64,000 nt of DNA, from positions 1 through 64,000 of the forward strand of contig NZ_JALQEM010000032.1 of NCBI RefSeq assembly GCF_023630705.1, in the 5' to 3' direction. This DNA comes from Caballeronia sp. GAFFF1 (GTDB lineage Bacteria; Pseudomonadota; Gammaproteobacteria; Burkholderiales; Burkholderiaceae). A program made the translations under genes and the position numbers. The notes under the pieces were generated by a model, which saw nothing but the letters and a program-made list of their open reading frames with translations, was not told the origin of the DNA and did no database searches. Shown in pieces: positions 36,139-45,191 of this stretch; position 1 is the first letter of the stretch, and each line of letters begins with the position of its first letter.

Positions 36139-36513
36139 ATGACTCAAGCCGAGAAGGTGTACGCCGATGCGGAAATCGCCGAGCGTCTTAGCGGTACGCT
36201 CAAACACTGGTACTTCGAGGATGGATGGCTCAGGCGCAAGTTCCGCACGGAAGGTTGGAAGGGCACGCTGATGGTCGTCAATACGGTGGGCCATCTTGCG
36301 GAAGCGGCCTGGCATCATCCGGACCTTACCGTTTCATATGCCTTCGTTATCGTGAAGCTCAAGACGCATTCTGCCAAAGGCATTACCGATAAAGACTTTG
36401 CGCTTGCTTCGAAGATAGAAGAAGTCGTGCAGTGGCGGCCCTCGCTCGAGGGAGGGCCTCTTGCCGGGACGCCCTCCGATGATCAACGGTTTCGGTATAT
36501 CAAGTACGATTGA
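36139..36513 (+). CDS. Pterin-4a-carbinolamine dehydratase-like protein
   Basis: 124 residues of the PCD/DCoH family: WYFEDGWLRRKFRTEGWKGT, the active-site-like AEAAWHHPDLTVSY (with the paired His) and KGITDKDFALASKIE. Classical members dehydrate 4a-hydroxy-tetrahydropterin; copies in H4MPT clusters are thought to act in methanopterin synthesis. The ATG at 36139 gives the normal family length; the frame extends upstream without conservation. Divergent from xoxF. Confidence 0.85.
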   Translation: MTQAEKVYADAEIAERLSGTLKHWYFEDGWLRRKFRTEGWKGTLMVVNTVGHLAEAAWHHPDLTVSYAFVIVKLKTHSAKGITDKDFALASKIEEVVQWRPSLEGGPLAGTPSDDQRFRYIKYD

Positions 36514-36554
36514 TTTTTTCCGTTTTCTTCTTTTGGGGCGAGGGCGGTTATTGT

Positions 36555-37143
36555 CGTGGAACTTGTTTTCGTGTCGGTCTATTGGCGTTGCCCCTCCCCG
36601 GGGCGGGGGTCACTTTCTTTGCTGCTGCAAAGAAAGTAACCAAAGAAAGCAGCTCTTGTGGGCCCGCAGCAAGAACAGTGTGGTCACTTCGCAGAAGAGC
36701 ATTTGGCACTCAGTTTGAATCAACCCTGAATCGCCCTCCACGCCCGCTGGGCGCCACGTCATGCGAGCCCCTTGGCTCGATAACACCACACCCCGGCCCG
36801 CGCTTCGCGCTCGCAATCGCGCACTGTGCCGCGCAAGATTCCGTTGAGACGGCGTTTACCAGCATGTTGAGACCAACGCATGAGAAGCACGCATGCCGCT
36901 GCAAGCGTTCGGTGTTAACGAGCCAAGGGGCTCGGCGGACGTGGCGCTCAGCGGGCGTGGAAGGTGATTCAAGGCTGTTTCAAACTGAGTGCCAATGCCT
37001 TGCAGCGAAGTGACCACACACTTGTTGCTGCGGGCCAAAAAAAAGCTGCTTTCTTTGGTTACTTTCTTTGCAGCAGCAAAGAAAGTGACCCCCGCCCCGG
37101 GGAGGGGCAACGCAAATAGACCGACACGAATACAAGTTCCACG
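36555..37143. repeat. 589-bp imperfect inverted-repeat element, copy 1
   Basis: Two arms of about 233 bp (36555-36787 and 36911-37143) are imperfect reverse complements around a ~123-bp centre. Outer ends read CGTGGAACTTGT and ACAAGTTCCACG. Within the left arm, ACTTTCTTTGC-TGCT-GCAAAGAAAGT is a perfect 11-bp hairpin (36612-36637). A second direct copy lies at 54443-55029. The open frames crossing it are by-products of the repeat; no transposase is encoded, so it is MITE- or BIME-like. The flanks 36514-36554 hold nothing recognisable. Confidence 0.9.
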
Positions 37144-37163
37144 AAAAAGGAAGAACGACGAAG

Positions 37164-37181
37164 TTGGTACACCTTTTGCCT
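37164..37181 (+). promoter_or_regulatory. Sigma-54-like promoter of the mptG-mtdB-mch operon
   Basis: TTGGTACACCTTTTGCCT has GG (37166-37167) and GC (37178-37179) exactly 10 bp apart and only two mismatches in the conserved blocks TTGGCACG and TTGC. It lies 42 bp before the mptG start and 20 bp after the repeat element. Confidence 0.55.
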
Positions 37182-37222
37182 GCGGCATAAAAAAATCCCC
37201 CACGAGCGAAAGCCAAAAAAAC

Positions 37223-38251
37223 ATGCCCAAGTCCGCCCTATCGCCGCCCCAGGCGATCACCCTTTCGGCGGATGCCCGGCTGCATCTAGGCTTCATCGAT
37301 CCGAACGGTTCGCTCGGCCGTGCCTTCGGAAGCGTGGGGCTGGTCATCGACGGACACGGCACCCGTATCACCGCGCGGCGCGCACAACGCAAGGGGCGCA
37401 TAGACGGCGCATCGACGCAAGCGCAGCACGAGCGCATCGAAGCGTATCTCGCGCGACTCCACGCGGCACTGGGCGTCACGCAACCCGTCGACATCGAAGT
37501 GCACGAAACGCCACGCGCCCATACGGGACTAGGCTCCGGCACGCAACTGGCGCTGGCGCTCGGAACCGCGTTCGCCCGCGTGACCGGCCACGATCTGACC
37601 ACAGCGGATATCGCACGCCTGCTCGCCCGCGGCGCGCGTTCGGGCATCGGCATACACGGCTTCGATCACGGCGGCCTGATCGTGGATGGCGGACGCAACA
37701 CCACGCACAGCGACAACGCAACGCTCCCGCCACTGCTCGCGCGTCAGCGCTTTCCCGATGCCTGGCGCGTGCTGCTCATCGACGACGCATCCCGCGAAGG
37801 GCTGCACGGCGACGAAGAAAAACGCGGCCTCGCCGCGCTTGCGCCCTTTCCGGCCGCGCTCGCGGCCCATCTTTCGCATCTCGTCTTAATGCGCCTTTTG
37901 CCCGCCGTCGCCGAATGCGACTTCGAACCGTTCGCCGACGCAATCTCCGACATGCAGCAGATCATCGGCGAATACTTCGCGCCCGCGCAAGGCGGCGTAT
38001 TCGCAAGTCCCGCGGTGGGGCATGCGCTGCAAGCGGTCGCGGCAGAACAGAAGGCCGGCATCGGTCAGACGTCATGGGGGCCGGTGGGCTTCGCGTTCTT
38101 TGCAGGCGCGCAGCAGGCCGAGCGCGCGCTCGCAACGGCGCAACGCGCGGCTCCGCACGCGTCGCTCAGCTTCTCCATTGTCGCGGCCCGCAATCACGGC
38201 GCGACGTGGCGCGCAGCCTGTCCGCGCGAATCAGGCGCAAATGCTGCGTGA
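37223..38251 (+). CDS. mptG: Beta-ribofuranosylaminobenzene 5'-phosphate synthase
   Basis: 342 residues, GHMP-kinase-like fold. Signature segments: ADARLHLGFIDPNGSLGRAFGS near the N-terminus, HTGLGSGTQLALALGTA (GHMP motif) and GIGIHGFDHGGLIVDGG. It joins PRPP and 4-aminobenzoate to start the arabitol-aniline side of tetrahydromethanopterin, the committed step of the cofactor. The ATG at 37223 is used because the upstream frame continues into the repeat element. First gene of a rightward H4MPT operon. Confidence 0.9.
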   Translation: MPKSALSPPQAITLSADARLHLGFIDPNGSLGRAFGSVGLVIDGHGTRITARRAQRKGRIDGASTQAQHERIEAYLARLHAALGVTQPVDIEVHETPRAHTGLGSGTQLALALGTAFARVTGHDLTTADIARLLARGARSGIGIHGFDHGGLIVDGGRNTTHSDNATLPPLLARQRFPDAWRVLLIDDASREGLHGDEEKRGLAALAPFPAALAAHLSHLVLMRLLPAVAECDFEPFADAISDMQQIIGEYFAPAQGGVFASPAVGHALQAVAAEQKAGIGQTSWGPVGFAFFAGAQQAERALATAQRAAPHASLSFSIVAARNHGATWRAACPRESGANAA

Positions 38252-38296
38252 ATCGCGCCGCAACGCGTCATTCTCCATACCGACCGAGCCCAGACC

Positions 38297-39226
38297 ATGC
38301 CCGATGCCGCCGAAAGACCTTACGTGCTGCACATGTTCACGAGCACGCCGCAGATGAGCCCGTTCGATGTGAACATGGCCGCGGACGCCGGCTATCAGAT
38401 CGTCGTGCCGTACTGCAACGTCGACGAGGGCAGCGTCGTGCAGCTCACGCAGGACGCCATCTTTTCGCGCGGTCCCAAAGGCGTATCGCGCACGGGCATC
38501 TTTCTCGGCGGACGCGACGTCATGCTCGCCGCCGACATGCTGGAACGGGCGCGCAACGCGATGGTGCCGCCCTTCGAAGTCTCCGTGTTCGCCGATCCCA
38601 GCGGCGCGTACACGACCGCCGCCGCGCTCGTGGCGCTCGCGGAAAAGCATCTGAAGGCGTCGCATCAGGTCGGGTTCGACGGCAAGCGCGTGTTGATTCT
38701 CGGCGGCACGGGCGCGGTAGGACGCGTGGCCGCCGCGATGACCGCATCGCTCGGCGCGGACGTCGTCGTCGGGAGCCATTCGAGCCAGTCGCGCGCCACG
38801 CAAGTGAGCGACGAAATCAACCGGCGTTTCGATATCGCCACGACGGGCGTCGCGACCGGTACCACCGAGCAATTGCATCGGGAACTGGCGCGAGCGGAAA
38901 TCGTGTTCGCCACCGCCGCGGCGGGCGTGCAAGTGATGAGCGCCGCCGATATCGCGCAGGCGAAGCATCTGCTGATTGCCGCCGACGTGAACGCCGTGCC
39001 GCCCGAAGGCATCGCCGGAGTCAACGTCATGGACGACGGCAAGCCGCTTGCCGGCGCGGCGCGTGCGGATGCAATCGGCATCGGCGCGCTTGCCATCGGC
39101 AACGTGAAGTATCAGGCCGAGCACCGCTTGTTCGTACGCATGCGCACCGGCGGCAAGCCGGTGTACCTGGGTTTTCCCGAAGCATTCGACGAAGCCCGCG
39201 CCATCGTCGCGGGACAGGGCTCGTGA
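38297..39226 (+). CDS. mtdB: NAD(P)-dependent methylene-tetrahydromethanopterin dehydrogenase
   Basis: 309 residues. N-terminal half holds the pterin-binding region (FDVNMAADAGY, GIFLGGRD), and the Rossmann motif is GGTGAVGRVAAAMTASLGADV. It oxidises methylene-H4MPT to methenyl-H4MPT with NAD+ or NADP+. Length and the AADVNAVPPEGI segment match MtdB rather than the H4folate-linked MtdA. Its stop overlaps the next ATG (TGATGA). Confidence 0.93.
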   Translation: MPDAAERPYVLHMFTSTPQMSPFDVNMAADAGYQIVVPYCNVDEGSVVQLTQDAIFSRGPKGVSRTGIFLGGRDVMLAADMLERARNAMVPPFEVSVFADPSGAYTTAAALVALAEKHLKASHQVGFDGKRVLILGGTGAVGRVAAAMTASLGADVVVGSHSSQSRATQVSDEINRRFDIATTGVATGTTEQLHRELARAEIVFATAAAGVQVMSAADIAQAKHLLIAADVNAVPPEGIAGVNVMDDGKPLAGAARADAIGIGALAIGNVKYQAEHRLFVRMRTGGKPVYLGFPEAFDEARAIVAGQGS

Positions 39227-40377
39227 TGAACGCGCGTGCGCCGCGCGTCGCCGTCGCCGGACTGTCGGCTCGATTGCTTGCGCAGTCGGCCGCGCGCGCG
39301 GGCCTGAACGTCGTCGCGCTGGACATCTTCGGTGACCGCGATACGCGCACGCACGCGGGCATGTGGTTCGACATCGGCGGCGAGGGCTTGTCGATCGACC
39401 GCGCGCGCCTCTACGACGCGCTGGAACGCGTGGCACGCCTGCCTCGCATGCTGGGGCTCGTCGTGACGAGCGGGCTGGAGCCGCTCGCCATTGAACTGAG
39501 TCGCGCGCCGGGCGTGCCGCGTTTCATCGGCAATGGCGCGCAGTCGGCGGCCGTGCGCGATCCGCGGCGCTTCTTCGCGTTGCTCGACGACGCGCATATC
39601 GCCCATCCCGATGTGCGCTTCACGCGCCCCGCCGATGCGCGGGACTGGCTCATCAAGCGAAGCGATGGCTGCGGCGGCACGCACATCGAATGGGCGCGTG
39701 AACTCGATGACACGCCGCCCGGCGCCTATTTTCAGCGGCTGTCGCGAGGCCGCCCTATGTCCGCGCTCTTCGTCGCGGCGCATCGAGAAGCCGTGGTCAT
39801 CGGCTTCGCGGAGCAGACCACGGTGAACGCGCATCGTCTGCCGTTCATTCATGCGGGGTCGCTCGGTCCCGTGACGTTGCCGCGCGATACGGCAACGCGC
39901 ATCGTGAATGCGATCGAAACCATCGTATGGCGAACAGATCTCACGGGTCTCGGCAGCCTCGACTTTCTGCTCGAAAACGACACGTTTCACGTGCTCGAAA
40001 TCAACACGCGCCCGTCATCGACCATGGCGCTTTACGAAGCGGCATGGCCCGACGCGTGGCCGCGCGGCCTGATCGGAGCGCATCTGGACGCGTGCCTCGA
40101 CGGCGAGTTGCCGCACACCGACACGGCGCTAAAGCGACCACCGCTGATCGCCGGGCAGCGCGTCGTGTTCGCACCGCACGGCTTCGTCGCATCGCAGGCT
40201 TTCAGCGATGCCTGCTTTGCCGATCCCGCGTGCCACGACATACCGCTTCCCGGCGCGCGCATCGAGGCGGGCATGCCTGTCTGCACGATGATGACGACCG
40301 CGCCGGAACTCGATCTGTTGCGCGCGGCGCTGGATAGCGTTTGCGCGCGCATCCTGCAACGCATCGAAAGCCACTGA
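39226..40377 (+). CDS. ATP-grasp protein of the H4MPT cluster
   Basis: 383 residues, ATP-grasp fold: IKRSDGCGGTHIEWAR and the metal-binding FHVLEINTRPSSTMALYE. N-terminal VAVAGLSARLLAQSAARAGLNVVALDIFGD resembles a pre-ATP-grasp domain. Homologues sit between mtdB and mch in other methylotrophs and are required for, or linked to, cofactor synthesis; exact ligation unknown. Start at 39226 overlaps the mtdB stop. Confidence 0.8.
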   Translation: MNARAPRVAVAGLSARLLAQSAARAGLNVVALDIFGDRDTRTHAGMWFDIGGEGLSIDRARLYDALERVARLPRMLGLVVTSGLEPLAIELSRAPGVPRFIGNGAQSAAVRDPRRFFALLDDAHIAHPDVRFTRPADARDWLIKRSDGCGGTHIEWARELDDTPPGAYFQRLSRGRPMSALFVAAHREAVVIGFAEQTTVNAHRLPFIHAGSLGPVTLPRDTATRIVNAIETIVWRTDLTGLGSLDFLLENDTFHVLEINTRPSSTMALYEAAWPDAWPRGLIGAHLDACLDGELPHTDTALKRPPLIAGQRVVFAPHGFVASQAFSDACFADPACHDIPLPGARIEAGMPVCTMMTTAPELDLLRAALDSVCARILQRIESH

Positions 40378-40399
40378 GCCCGCTGAGTCGATTAAGCCC

Positions 40400-41410
40400 A
40401 TGACACTGACTTCTCCTCTTCCCGCTGGATTGAGCGTCAACGCGATGAGCGAGCCGCTCGTTGCGCGGTTGATCGAACGTAGCGAGCAGCTTCGCGTCGG
40501 CATCACGCGCACGCCTGCGGGCACGACCATCGTGGATGCAGGCGTCGATGCAGCGGGCAGCGCGGATGCCGGCATTCTCATCGCGCGAATCTGCATGGGC
40601 GGGCTCGGACACGTCGCCCGCCGCATGGCGTTCGAGGCCGCTCCGCTCTGGCCCGTGTTCATCGAAGTGCATACGTCGAATCCGGTGCTCGCCTGTCTCG
40701 GGAGCCAGTACGCGGGCTGGAGTCTCTCCGCGACCAAAGAGGAGACCGGCGGCAAGAAGTTTTTCTCGCTAGGCTCCGGCCCTGCGCGGGCGCTCGCGTG
40801 CAAGGAGCCGCTCTTCGATGAACTCGGCTATCGCGACAGCCACGAACGCGGCGCGCTCGTCATGGAAGTGAATCGCCTGCCGCCGCAAGTGGTCATCGAC
40901 AAGGTGATCGATGACTGCGGCCTCGCGCCCGACAAGCTCGTCATCGCAGTCACGCCGACACATTCTGTCGCGGGCACGGTGCAGGTCGTGGCGCGCGTGG
41001 TGGAAGTTGCGCTGCACAAGACGCACGTGCTGGGCGTCGACTTGAGCGAGGTCGTGGAGGCGAGCGGCAGCGCGCCGTTGCCGCCGCCCGCGCCCGACGA
41101 TACGCAGGCAATGGGCCGCACCAACGACGCCATCCTCTACGGCGGCCGCGTGCATCTCACCGTCAAGAGCGATGTGGCCGCGAGACGGCTTGCCGCCGAA
41201 CTGCCGTCTTCGAACGCGCGAGACTACGGCAAGCCCTTCGCCGAGATATTCAAGTCGTTCAACTACGACTTCTATCAGATAGACGCCGCGCTCTTCGCGC
41301 CCGCCGAAGCGTGGGTGTCCAGTCTGGAAAGCGGCGCGACGTATCACGGCGGCAAGCTCGACCACGCGCTGCTTCACGCGCAATGGCACGTCACGCAAGA
41401 AACGCCATGA
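40400..41410 (+). CDS. mch: Methenyl-tetrahydromethanopterin cyclohydrolase
   Basis: 336 residues, cytoplasmic. Conserved segments: GGLGHVARRMAFEAAPLWP, VHTSNPVLACLGSQYAGWSLS, FFSLGSGPARALA, and the C-terminal FNYDFYQIDAALFAPAE. It hydrolyses methenyl-H4MPT to N5-formyl-H4MPT, the step between MtdB and Fhc. Its stop overlaps the next start (ATGA). Confidence 0.95.
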   Translation: MTLTSPLPAGLSVNAMSEPLVARLIERSEQLRVGITRTPAGTTIVDAGVDAAGSADAGILIARICMGGLGHVARRMAFEAAPLWPVFIEVHTSNPVLACLGSQYAGWSLSATKEETGGKKFFSLGSGPARALACKEPLFDELGYRDSHERGALVMEVNRLPPQVVIDKVIDDCGLAPDKLVIAVTPTHSVAGTVQVVARVVEVALHKTHVLGVDLSEVVEASGSAPLPPPAPDDTQAMGRTNDAILYGGRVHLTVKSDVAARRLAAELPSSNARDYGKPFAEIFKSFNYDFYQIDAALFAPAEAWVSSLESGATYHGGKLDHALLHAQWHVTQETP

Positions 41411-42342
41411 CGCGCGTCGCGATCATGACCGACGAGACCGGCTGGCACACGAGCCGTCTGAAGAAAGCGTTTCGCGCGCGCGGCGTCGAGGCGCGTTGCG
41501 TCGATCTCGCGGATTGCCGCATCGATACGACGTGGCCTCCGCACGGCCTTGCCATTCCCGGCTTCGGCCACGCGCTGCCGGATGCGGTGTTCGTGCGCGG
41601 CATCGCGGGCGGCACATTCGAACAGGTGACGCTGCGGCTCGGCATCCTGCATGCGCTGCGCGAAAGCGGCGTGCCGGTGTATAACGACGCCCGCGCCATC
41701 GAACGCAGCGTCGACAAGTCGATGACGAGCTTTCTGCTCCACCGTTTCGGCGTGCCGACGCCCGCGACATGGGCCGGCGAATCGCCCGCATCCGCCAAGC
41801 GCGTGCTGATGCGCGAAACCGCCGCAAGCCGCAAGCTCGTGATGAAGCCGCTCTTCGGCTCGCAAGGCAAAGGCTTGCGGCGGCTCGGCGACGACGCGTG
41901 CGAGACGTTGCCATCGCTCGAAGACTTCAGCGGCGTGGCGTATCTACAGCGTTATGTCGATGCCGGGCATCCCGGCTTCGACTGGCGCGTGCTCGTGATC
42001 GGCACGCGGGCGGTCGCGGCGATGAAGCGCGTGGGCGGCGACGACTGGATTCACAACTTCGCCCGTGGCGCGCGTTGCGAGCCGGCCGACCTCACGCCCT
42101 CGCTCGCCGATACTGCGGTGCGGGCGAGCGAAGCGCTCGGCCTGGATTACGCGGGCGTGGATCTGATCGCAGCGGAAGGACGCCCGCTCGTGCTCGAAGT
42201 GAACGGCGTGGCAGCGTGGCGCGGGTTGCAGTCGGTGACGCCGCTCGATATCGCCGCGTTGCTCGCCGACGATCTCCTCGACCGCAAGCTCGCGCTATCG
42301 CAGCGCACGCTCGCATTGGCAAGCGGCGATGGCCGCGCCTGA
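41407..42342 (+). CDS. RimK/MptN-type ATP-grasp glutamate ligase
   Basis: 311 residues, RimK-like ATP-grasp fold: KLVMKPLFGSQGKGLRRL (ATP loop), YLQRYVDAGHPGFDWRVLVIG and RPLVLEVNGVAAWRGLQ (metal site). By analogy with archaeal MptN it may add glutamate to H4MPT (or to methylofuran); this is inference from context. Translationally coupled to mch and overlapping the next gene by 14 bp. Confidence 0.82.
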   Translation: MTRVAIMTDETGWHTSRLKKAFRARGVEARCVDLADCRIDTTWPPHGLAIPGFGHALPDAVFVRGIAGGTFEQVTLRLGILHALRESGVPVYNDARAIERSVDKSMTSFLLHRFGVPTPATWAGESPASAKRVLMRETAASRKLVMKPLFGSQGKGLRRLGDDACETLPSLEDFSGVAYLQRYVDAGHPGFDWRVLVIGTRAVAAMKRVGGDDWIHNFARGARCEPADLTPSLADTAVRASEALGLDYAGVDLIAAEGRPLVLEVNGVAAWRGLQSVTPLDIAALLADDLLDRKLALSQRTLALASGDGRA

Positions 42343-43180
42343 CCCGATCCACGCGCGCGAAGCGTTCATGCGCGCCTGCGCCCTCGACGTCGAGACGCCC
42401 AAACCCGGCAACGTGAGCATCGCGAGCGCGGGTCACGGCATGACGGCGGCGCAGTTCATCGAGAGCGCGGAAATGGCGGCAACGGGTCTCTTCGTAGCGG
42501 GCGCGAGCGTCGGCATGCGCATTCTCGACGCCGTGCGCCGCACCTCCGATGCAGTCGGCTGCAACACGAATCTGGGCATCGTGCTGCTCGCCGCGCCGTT
42601 GTGCGCCGCACTCGAACGCCTGCCGCGCGACCGTGCGATCGACGTTGAGCACTGGCATACCGCGTCCGAAGCCGCGCTTGCATCGCTCGATCTCGACGAT
42701 GCCCGTCTCGCCTATCGCGCGATCGCGCTCGCCAATCCCGGCGGCCTCGGCGAAGCACGCGAGCAATCCGTTCATGCGCCGCCGACCGTGAACCTGCGCG
42801 CCGCGATGACGCTCGCCGCGAACCGCGACAGCATTGCGCGGCAATACGCGAACGGTTTTGCCGACGTGTTCGGCGCGGGCCTCGATGCGGCGCGAGACGC
42901 GGGCATCGCGAATCCGCACGCGGCCATGCTCGATGCATTCCTCATGTTTCTCTCGCTCTGGCCGGACTCGCACATTGTGCGCAAGCACGGCGCGGCGACG
43001 GCGCAAAGTGTCACGCGCCATGCAGCCGTTCACCGCGCGGACTGGCGCGCTGCCGGCCGCCCTTCGCCCGCGCCCGCGCTCGACGCATGGGACGCCGAAC
43101 TCAAGGCGCAACGCATCAACCCGGGAACGAGCGCGGACCTCGCCGTGGCGACGCTTTTCGTCGCGCTCATGACCGCGTGA
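42329..43180 (+). CDS. CitG/MdcB-like triphosphoribosyl-dephospho-CoA synthase homologue
   Basis: 283 residues, all-helical CitG fold: [26 protein letters not shown] and [15 protein letters not shown] are the family motifs. True CitG makes the prosthetic group of citrate lyase. No citrate or malonate decarboxylase genes are here; in methylotrophs a member of this family is a conserved part of H4MPT clusters and its reaction is unresolved. Overlaps the RimK-like gene by 14 bp. Confidence 0.83.
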   Translation: MAAPDPIHAREAFMRACALDVETPKPGNVSIASAGHGMTAAQFIESAEMAATGLFVAGASVGMRILDAVRRTSDAVGCNTNLGIVLLAAPLCAALERLPRDRAIDVEHWHTASEAALASLDLDDARLAYRAIALANPGGLGEAREQSVHAPPTVNLRAAMTLAANRDSIARQYANGFADVFGAGLDAARDAGIANPHAAMLDAFLMFLSLWPDSHIVRKHGAATAQSVTRHAAVHRADWRAAGRPSPAPALDAWDAELKAQRINPGTSADLAVATLFVALMTA

Positions 43181-43211
43181 GCGTCGATGCGCGCGCCGCC
43201 GAACCGGGAAA

Positions 43212-43229
43212 TTGGCACGGATCATGTTT
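43212..43229 (+). promoter_or_regulatory. Weak sigma-54-like site upstream of fae
   Basis: TTGGCACGGATCATGTTT has a perfect -24 block (TTGGCACG) but the -12 block reads ATGT instead of TTGC, so the invariant GC is GT. It lies 140 bp before the fae ATG in an otherwise gene-free 188-bp gap. It may be a weak or inactive sigma-54 promoter. Confidence 0.3.
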
Positions 43230-43368
43230 AGGACGTACGCGGTTATGCCGCCCTCTGTGCAGCCGTTTGCATCGAGGATGCGTTGCGCGGTCTTCGGGTT
43301 ATCGACCGTGGCCGCCTGAGCCCTGGAGCAAGTCGATCGTCCCAAGAACCCTTCACTGGAGGAACAGC

Positions 43369-43878
43369 ATGGCCAAGATCAACCGCGTCCTGATAGGCGA
43401 GTCGCTCGTCGGCGACGGCAACGAGGTCGCTCATATCGACTTGATCATCGGACCGCGAGGCTCCGCTGCGGAGACCGCGTTCTGCCACGCGCTCACGAAC
43501 AACAAGGACGGCTTCACGTCGCTGCTGGCCGTGGTCGCACCCAATCTCATCACCAAGCCCAATACGATTCTCTTCAACAAGGTCACCATCAAGGGCGCGA
43601 AGCAGGCCGTGCAGATGTTCGGGCCGGCGCAGCATGCGGTGGCGCTCGCGGTCGCCGACAGCGTGGAAGACGGCACCATTCCCGCCGACGAAGCCGACGA
43701 TCTCTTCGTCTGTGTCGGTGTGTTCATTCACTGGGAAGCAACCGACGACAAGAAGATACAGGAGTTCAACTATCAGGCGACGAAAGAAGCCATTCAGCGC
43801 GCGGTAGCGGGCGAACCGAAGGCATCCGAAGTGGTGTCGAGGAAGTCATCGGTCGCGCATCCGTTCGCGGCGGCCTGA
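43369..43878 (+). CDS. fae: Formaldehyde-activating enzyme
   Basis: 169 residues. It starts with the canonical [20 protein letters not shown] (containing the catalytic His) and includes NAVSAA-type equivalents [15 protein letters not shown] and [15 protein letters not shown]. Fae condenses formaldehyde with H4MPT to methylene-H4MPT, the entry to the pathway. GGAGGA lies 6 bp before the ATG. It has its own upstream region, as expected of a very highly expressed gene. Confidence 0.95.
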   Translation: MAKINRVLIGESLVGDGNEVAHIDLIIGPRGSAAETAFCHALTNNKDGFTSLLAVVAPNLITKPNTILFNKVTIKGAKQAVQMFGPAQHAVALAVADSVEDGTIPADEADDLFVCVGVFIHWEATDDKKIQEFNYQATKEAIQRAVAGEPKASEVVSRKSSVAHPFAAA

Positions 43879-43899
43879 TCGTCAATATGTTGTCGATAG

Positions 43900-43932
43900 T
43901 GCGGCCGGCGCCGCCGTCGAGCGCCGGCCGCA
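43900..43932 (+). terminator. Hairpin downstream of fae
   Basis: TGCGGCCGGCGC (43900-43911) pairs perfectly with GCGCCGGCCGCA (43921-43932), giving a 12-bp GC-rich stem with a 9-nt loop, 21 bp after the fae stop. No T-run follows, so it may be an attenuating or mRNA-stabilising hairpin rather than a full terminator. Confidence 0.5.
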
Positions 43933-43962
43933 TGTCATCGACTACGATACGAGGTTCATCGA

Positions 43963-44352
43963 ATGAGTCCACGTTGCAGCGCGCTCTGCGTGTTCGTCGC
44001 CTTGGCGTTCGTGTGCCCGCTGTCGTTCGCGGCCGCAGGCGTGCCGGCACAAGGCCACGACTATCCGACCGAAGGCCGCGTGGAATACGTGCTCGCCTGC
44101 ATGGACGACAACGGGCATGACTTCGTGAACGTCTACAAGTGCTCGTGCGCCATCGACAAAATCGCGCAAGTGCTCACGTATGACGACTTCGTGGAGCAAT
44201 CGACGTTTTCGAAATACGCCGCGCTCGGCGGCGAAGGCGGCGCCGAGTTTCGCGTCGATCGCGCGAAGGCGCAGACGAAGAAGTATCGCGAGTTGCAGCG
44301 CGAAGCATTCAGGGCGTGCGGACTCGTGAAGCCCGCAGCGGCCGCCAAATAA
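43963..44352 (+). CDS. Small periplasmic Cys-containing protein next to fae
   Basis: 129 residues with a signal peptide (about 1-24). The mature part has a conserved-looking core YVLACMDDNGHDFVNVYKCS followed by CAIDKIAQ, giving Cys spacing C-x15-C-x-C, and a fourth Cys near the C-terminus (RACGL). No known domain. Small proteins of this type occur near methanol/PQQ genes, so a redox or metal role is possible but unproven. Confidence 0.7.
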   Translation: MSPRCSALCVFVALAFVCPLSFAAAGVPAQGHDYPTEGRVEYVLACMDDNGHDFVNVYKCSCAIDKIAQVLTYDDFVEQSTFSKYAALGGEGGAEFRVDRAKAQTKKYRELQREAFRACGLVKPAAAAK

Positions 44353-44367
44353 CGCTGCACGCAAGGC

Positions 44368-44772
44368 TTATTGCGGCACGTAGCCCAAGCCGATCCATCC
44401 GAGTCCGCCTTCCATCGACGGCGCCCGCCGCCGCTCGATTACGACGCCGACCGCATCCACATCATCGAACTTCGCGGGCTTCGCCAGCGACACCCTCACC
44501 CAGTGCGCCCCGAACCGCGCGATGACGAGTTGCGCAATGTGCTCGGCCAGCGCCTCCAATAGCTGAACGCCATGCGACGCAAGCAGTGCGTGAACGGCTT
44601 CGCGCACCGCGGCGTAGTTGACCGTGTCCTCGATACGATCCGTCGTGCACGCGCGCAACGACGGCACGCCGATCGCGAGACTCACGCGCACGGGCTGCGC
44701 GATGTGCAGCTCGCTCTTGTCGATGCCGATCACCGTCTGTCCTGTCAGTCCCTCGATAAAAACGATATCCAT
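44368..44772 (-). CDS. folB: Dihydroneopterin aldolase
   Basis: 134 residues of the FolB tunnel fold. The start MDIVFIEGLTGQTVIGI matches FolB proteins closely, which favours 44772 over the longer frame from 44844. Catalytic residues are in EDTVNYAAV and the LLEALAEHIAQLVI helix, which holds the Glu that anchors the pterin. In this setting it is probably the copy serving H4MPT synthesis. Convergent with the Cys-protein gene. Confidence 0.85.
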   Translation of the reverse strand: MDIVFIEGLTGQTVIGIDKSELHIAQPVRVSLAIGVPSLRACTTDRIEDTVNYAAVREAVHALLASHGVQLLEALAEHIAQLVIARFGAHWVRVSLAKPAKFDDVDAVGVVIERRRAPSMEGGLGWIGLGYVPQ

Positions 44773-45191
44773 CGGCGGGTTTTCCTCGGCAGCGCGCGGC
44801 GCCGTGTCACGAACGGCTTCGCGGATCGGATCGAATCGGCCCATGTGCGTGTCGCCGCGCGAGCGGCTTGGTGAGTGATGGAAGCGTGAAGCGCTGGTGA
44901 TTCACGGGAGAAAAGCAAAAAACGCGCGCAGCGCCAAACTCTATGCGACTACTTATTGAACCGGCGCGCCATCGGATGTAGAGTTTTTGGGGAACCGGGC
45001 CAGATCGGGGCGGAAAACCTGACCGAACGCCACGCCCGGCCACGAGGCGCGCACGCGAACGGCTACAGCACGACGGCAACGAAACGGCCGCGGCGGCCGC
45101 GGCGCCCGCGGAAACACAACAGATTCGGCGTCGGACGCAACGCGCGGCTCATGCGCGAACACAACGAAAAACGCCACGGAGACACGGCCCC
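44773..45191. other. Divergent regulatory gap between folB and the sigma-54 activator
   Basis: 419 bp with no supported gene beyond a possible folB N-terminal extension. Seen: an 8-bp inverted repeat AAACTCTA / TAGAGTTT (44936-44943 and 44979-44986), a CGTGAA-N10-TTCACG dyad (44885-44906), and a very GC-rich CCGCGG-type cluster near 45089-45110. GGAG precedes the activator ATG. No clear promoter boxes. Confidence 0.45.

Noticed and set aside
36510..37013. Open frames of 60-265 codons crossing the 588-bp elements on both strands (also 54286-55362)
   Set aside because: They follow the palindromic repeat, appear in both copies and both strands with the same peptide fragments, and have no ribosome binding sites or domains.
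36555..37143. Insertion sequence for the 588-bp elements
   Set aside because: No transposase frame, no obvious target duplications at the ends, and the inverted-repeat arms span most of the element.
37915..39225. Long frame continuing upstream of the ATP-grasp gene across mptG and mtdB
   Set aside because: Arg-rich translation of the wrong frame of two well-recognised genes; the true start is the ATG at 39226 that overlaps the mtdB stop.
43087..43368. Upstream extension of fae to 263 codons
   Set aside because: It would overlap the CitG-like gene out of frame; the fae ATG at 43369 has a strong binding site and matches the family start.
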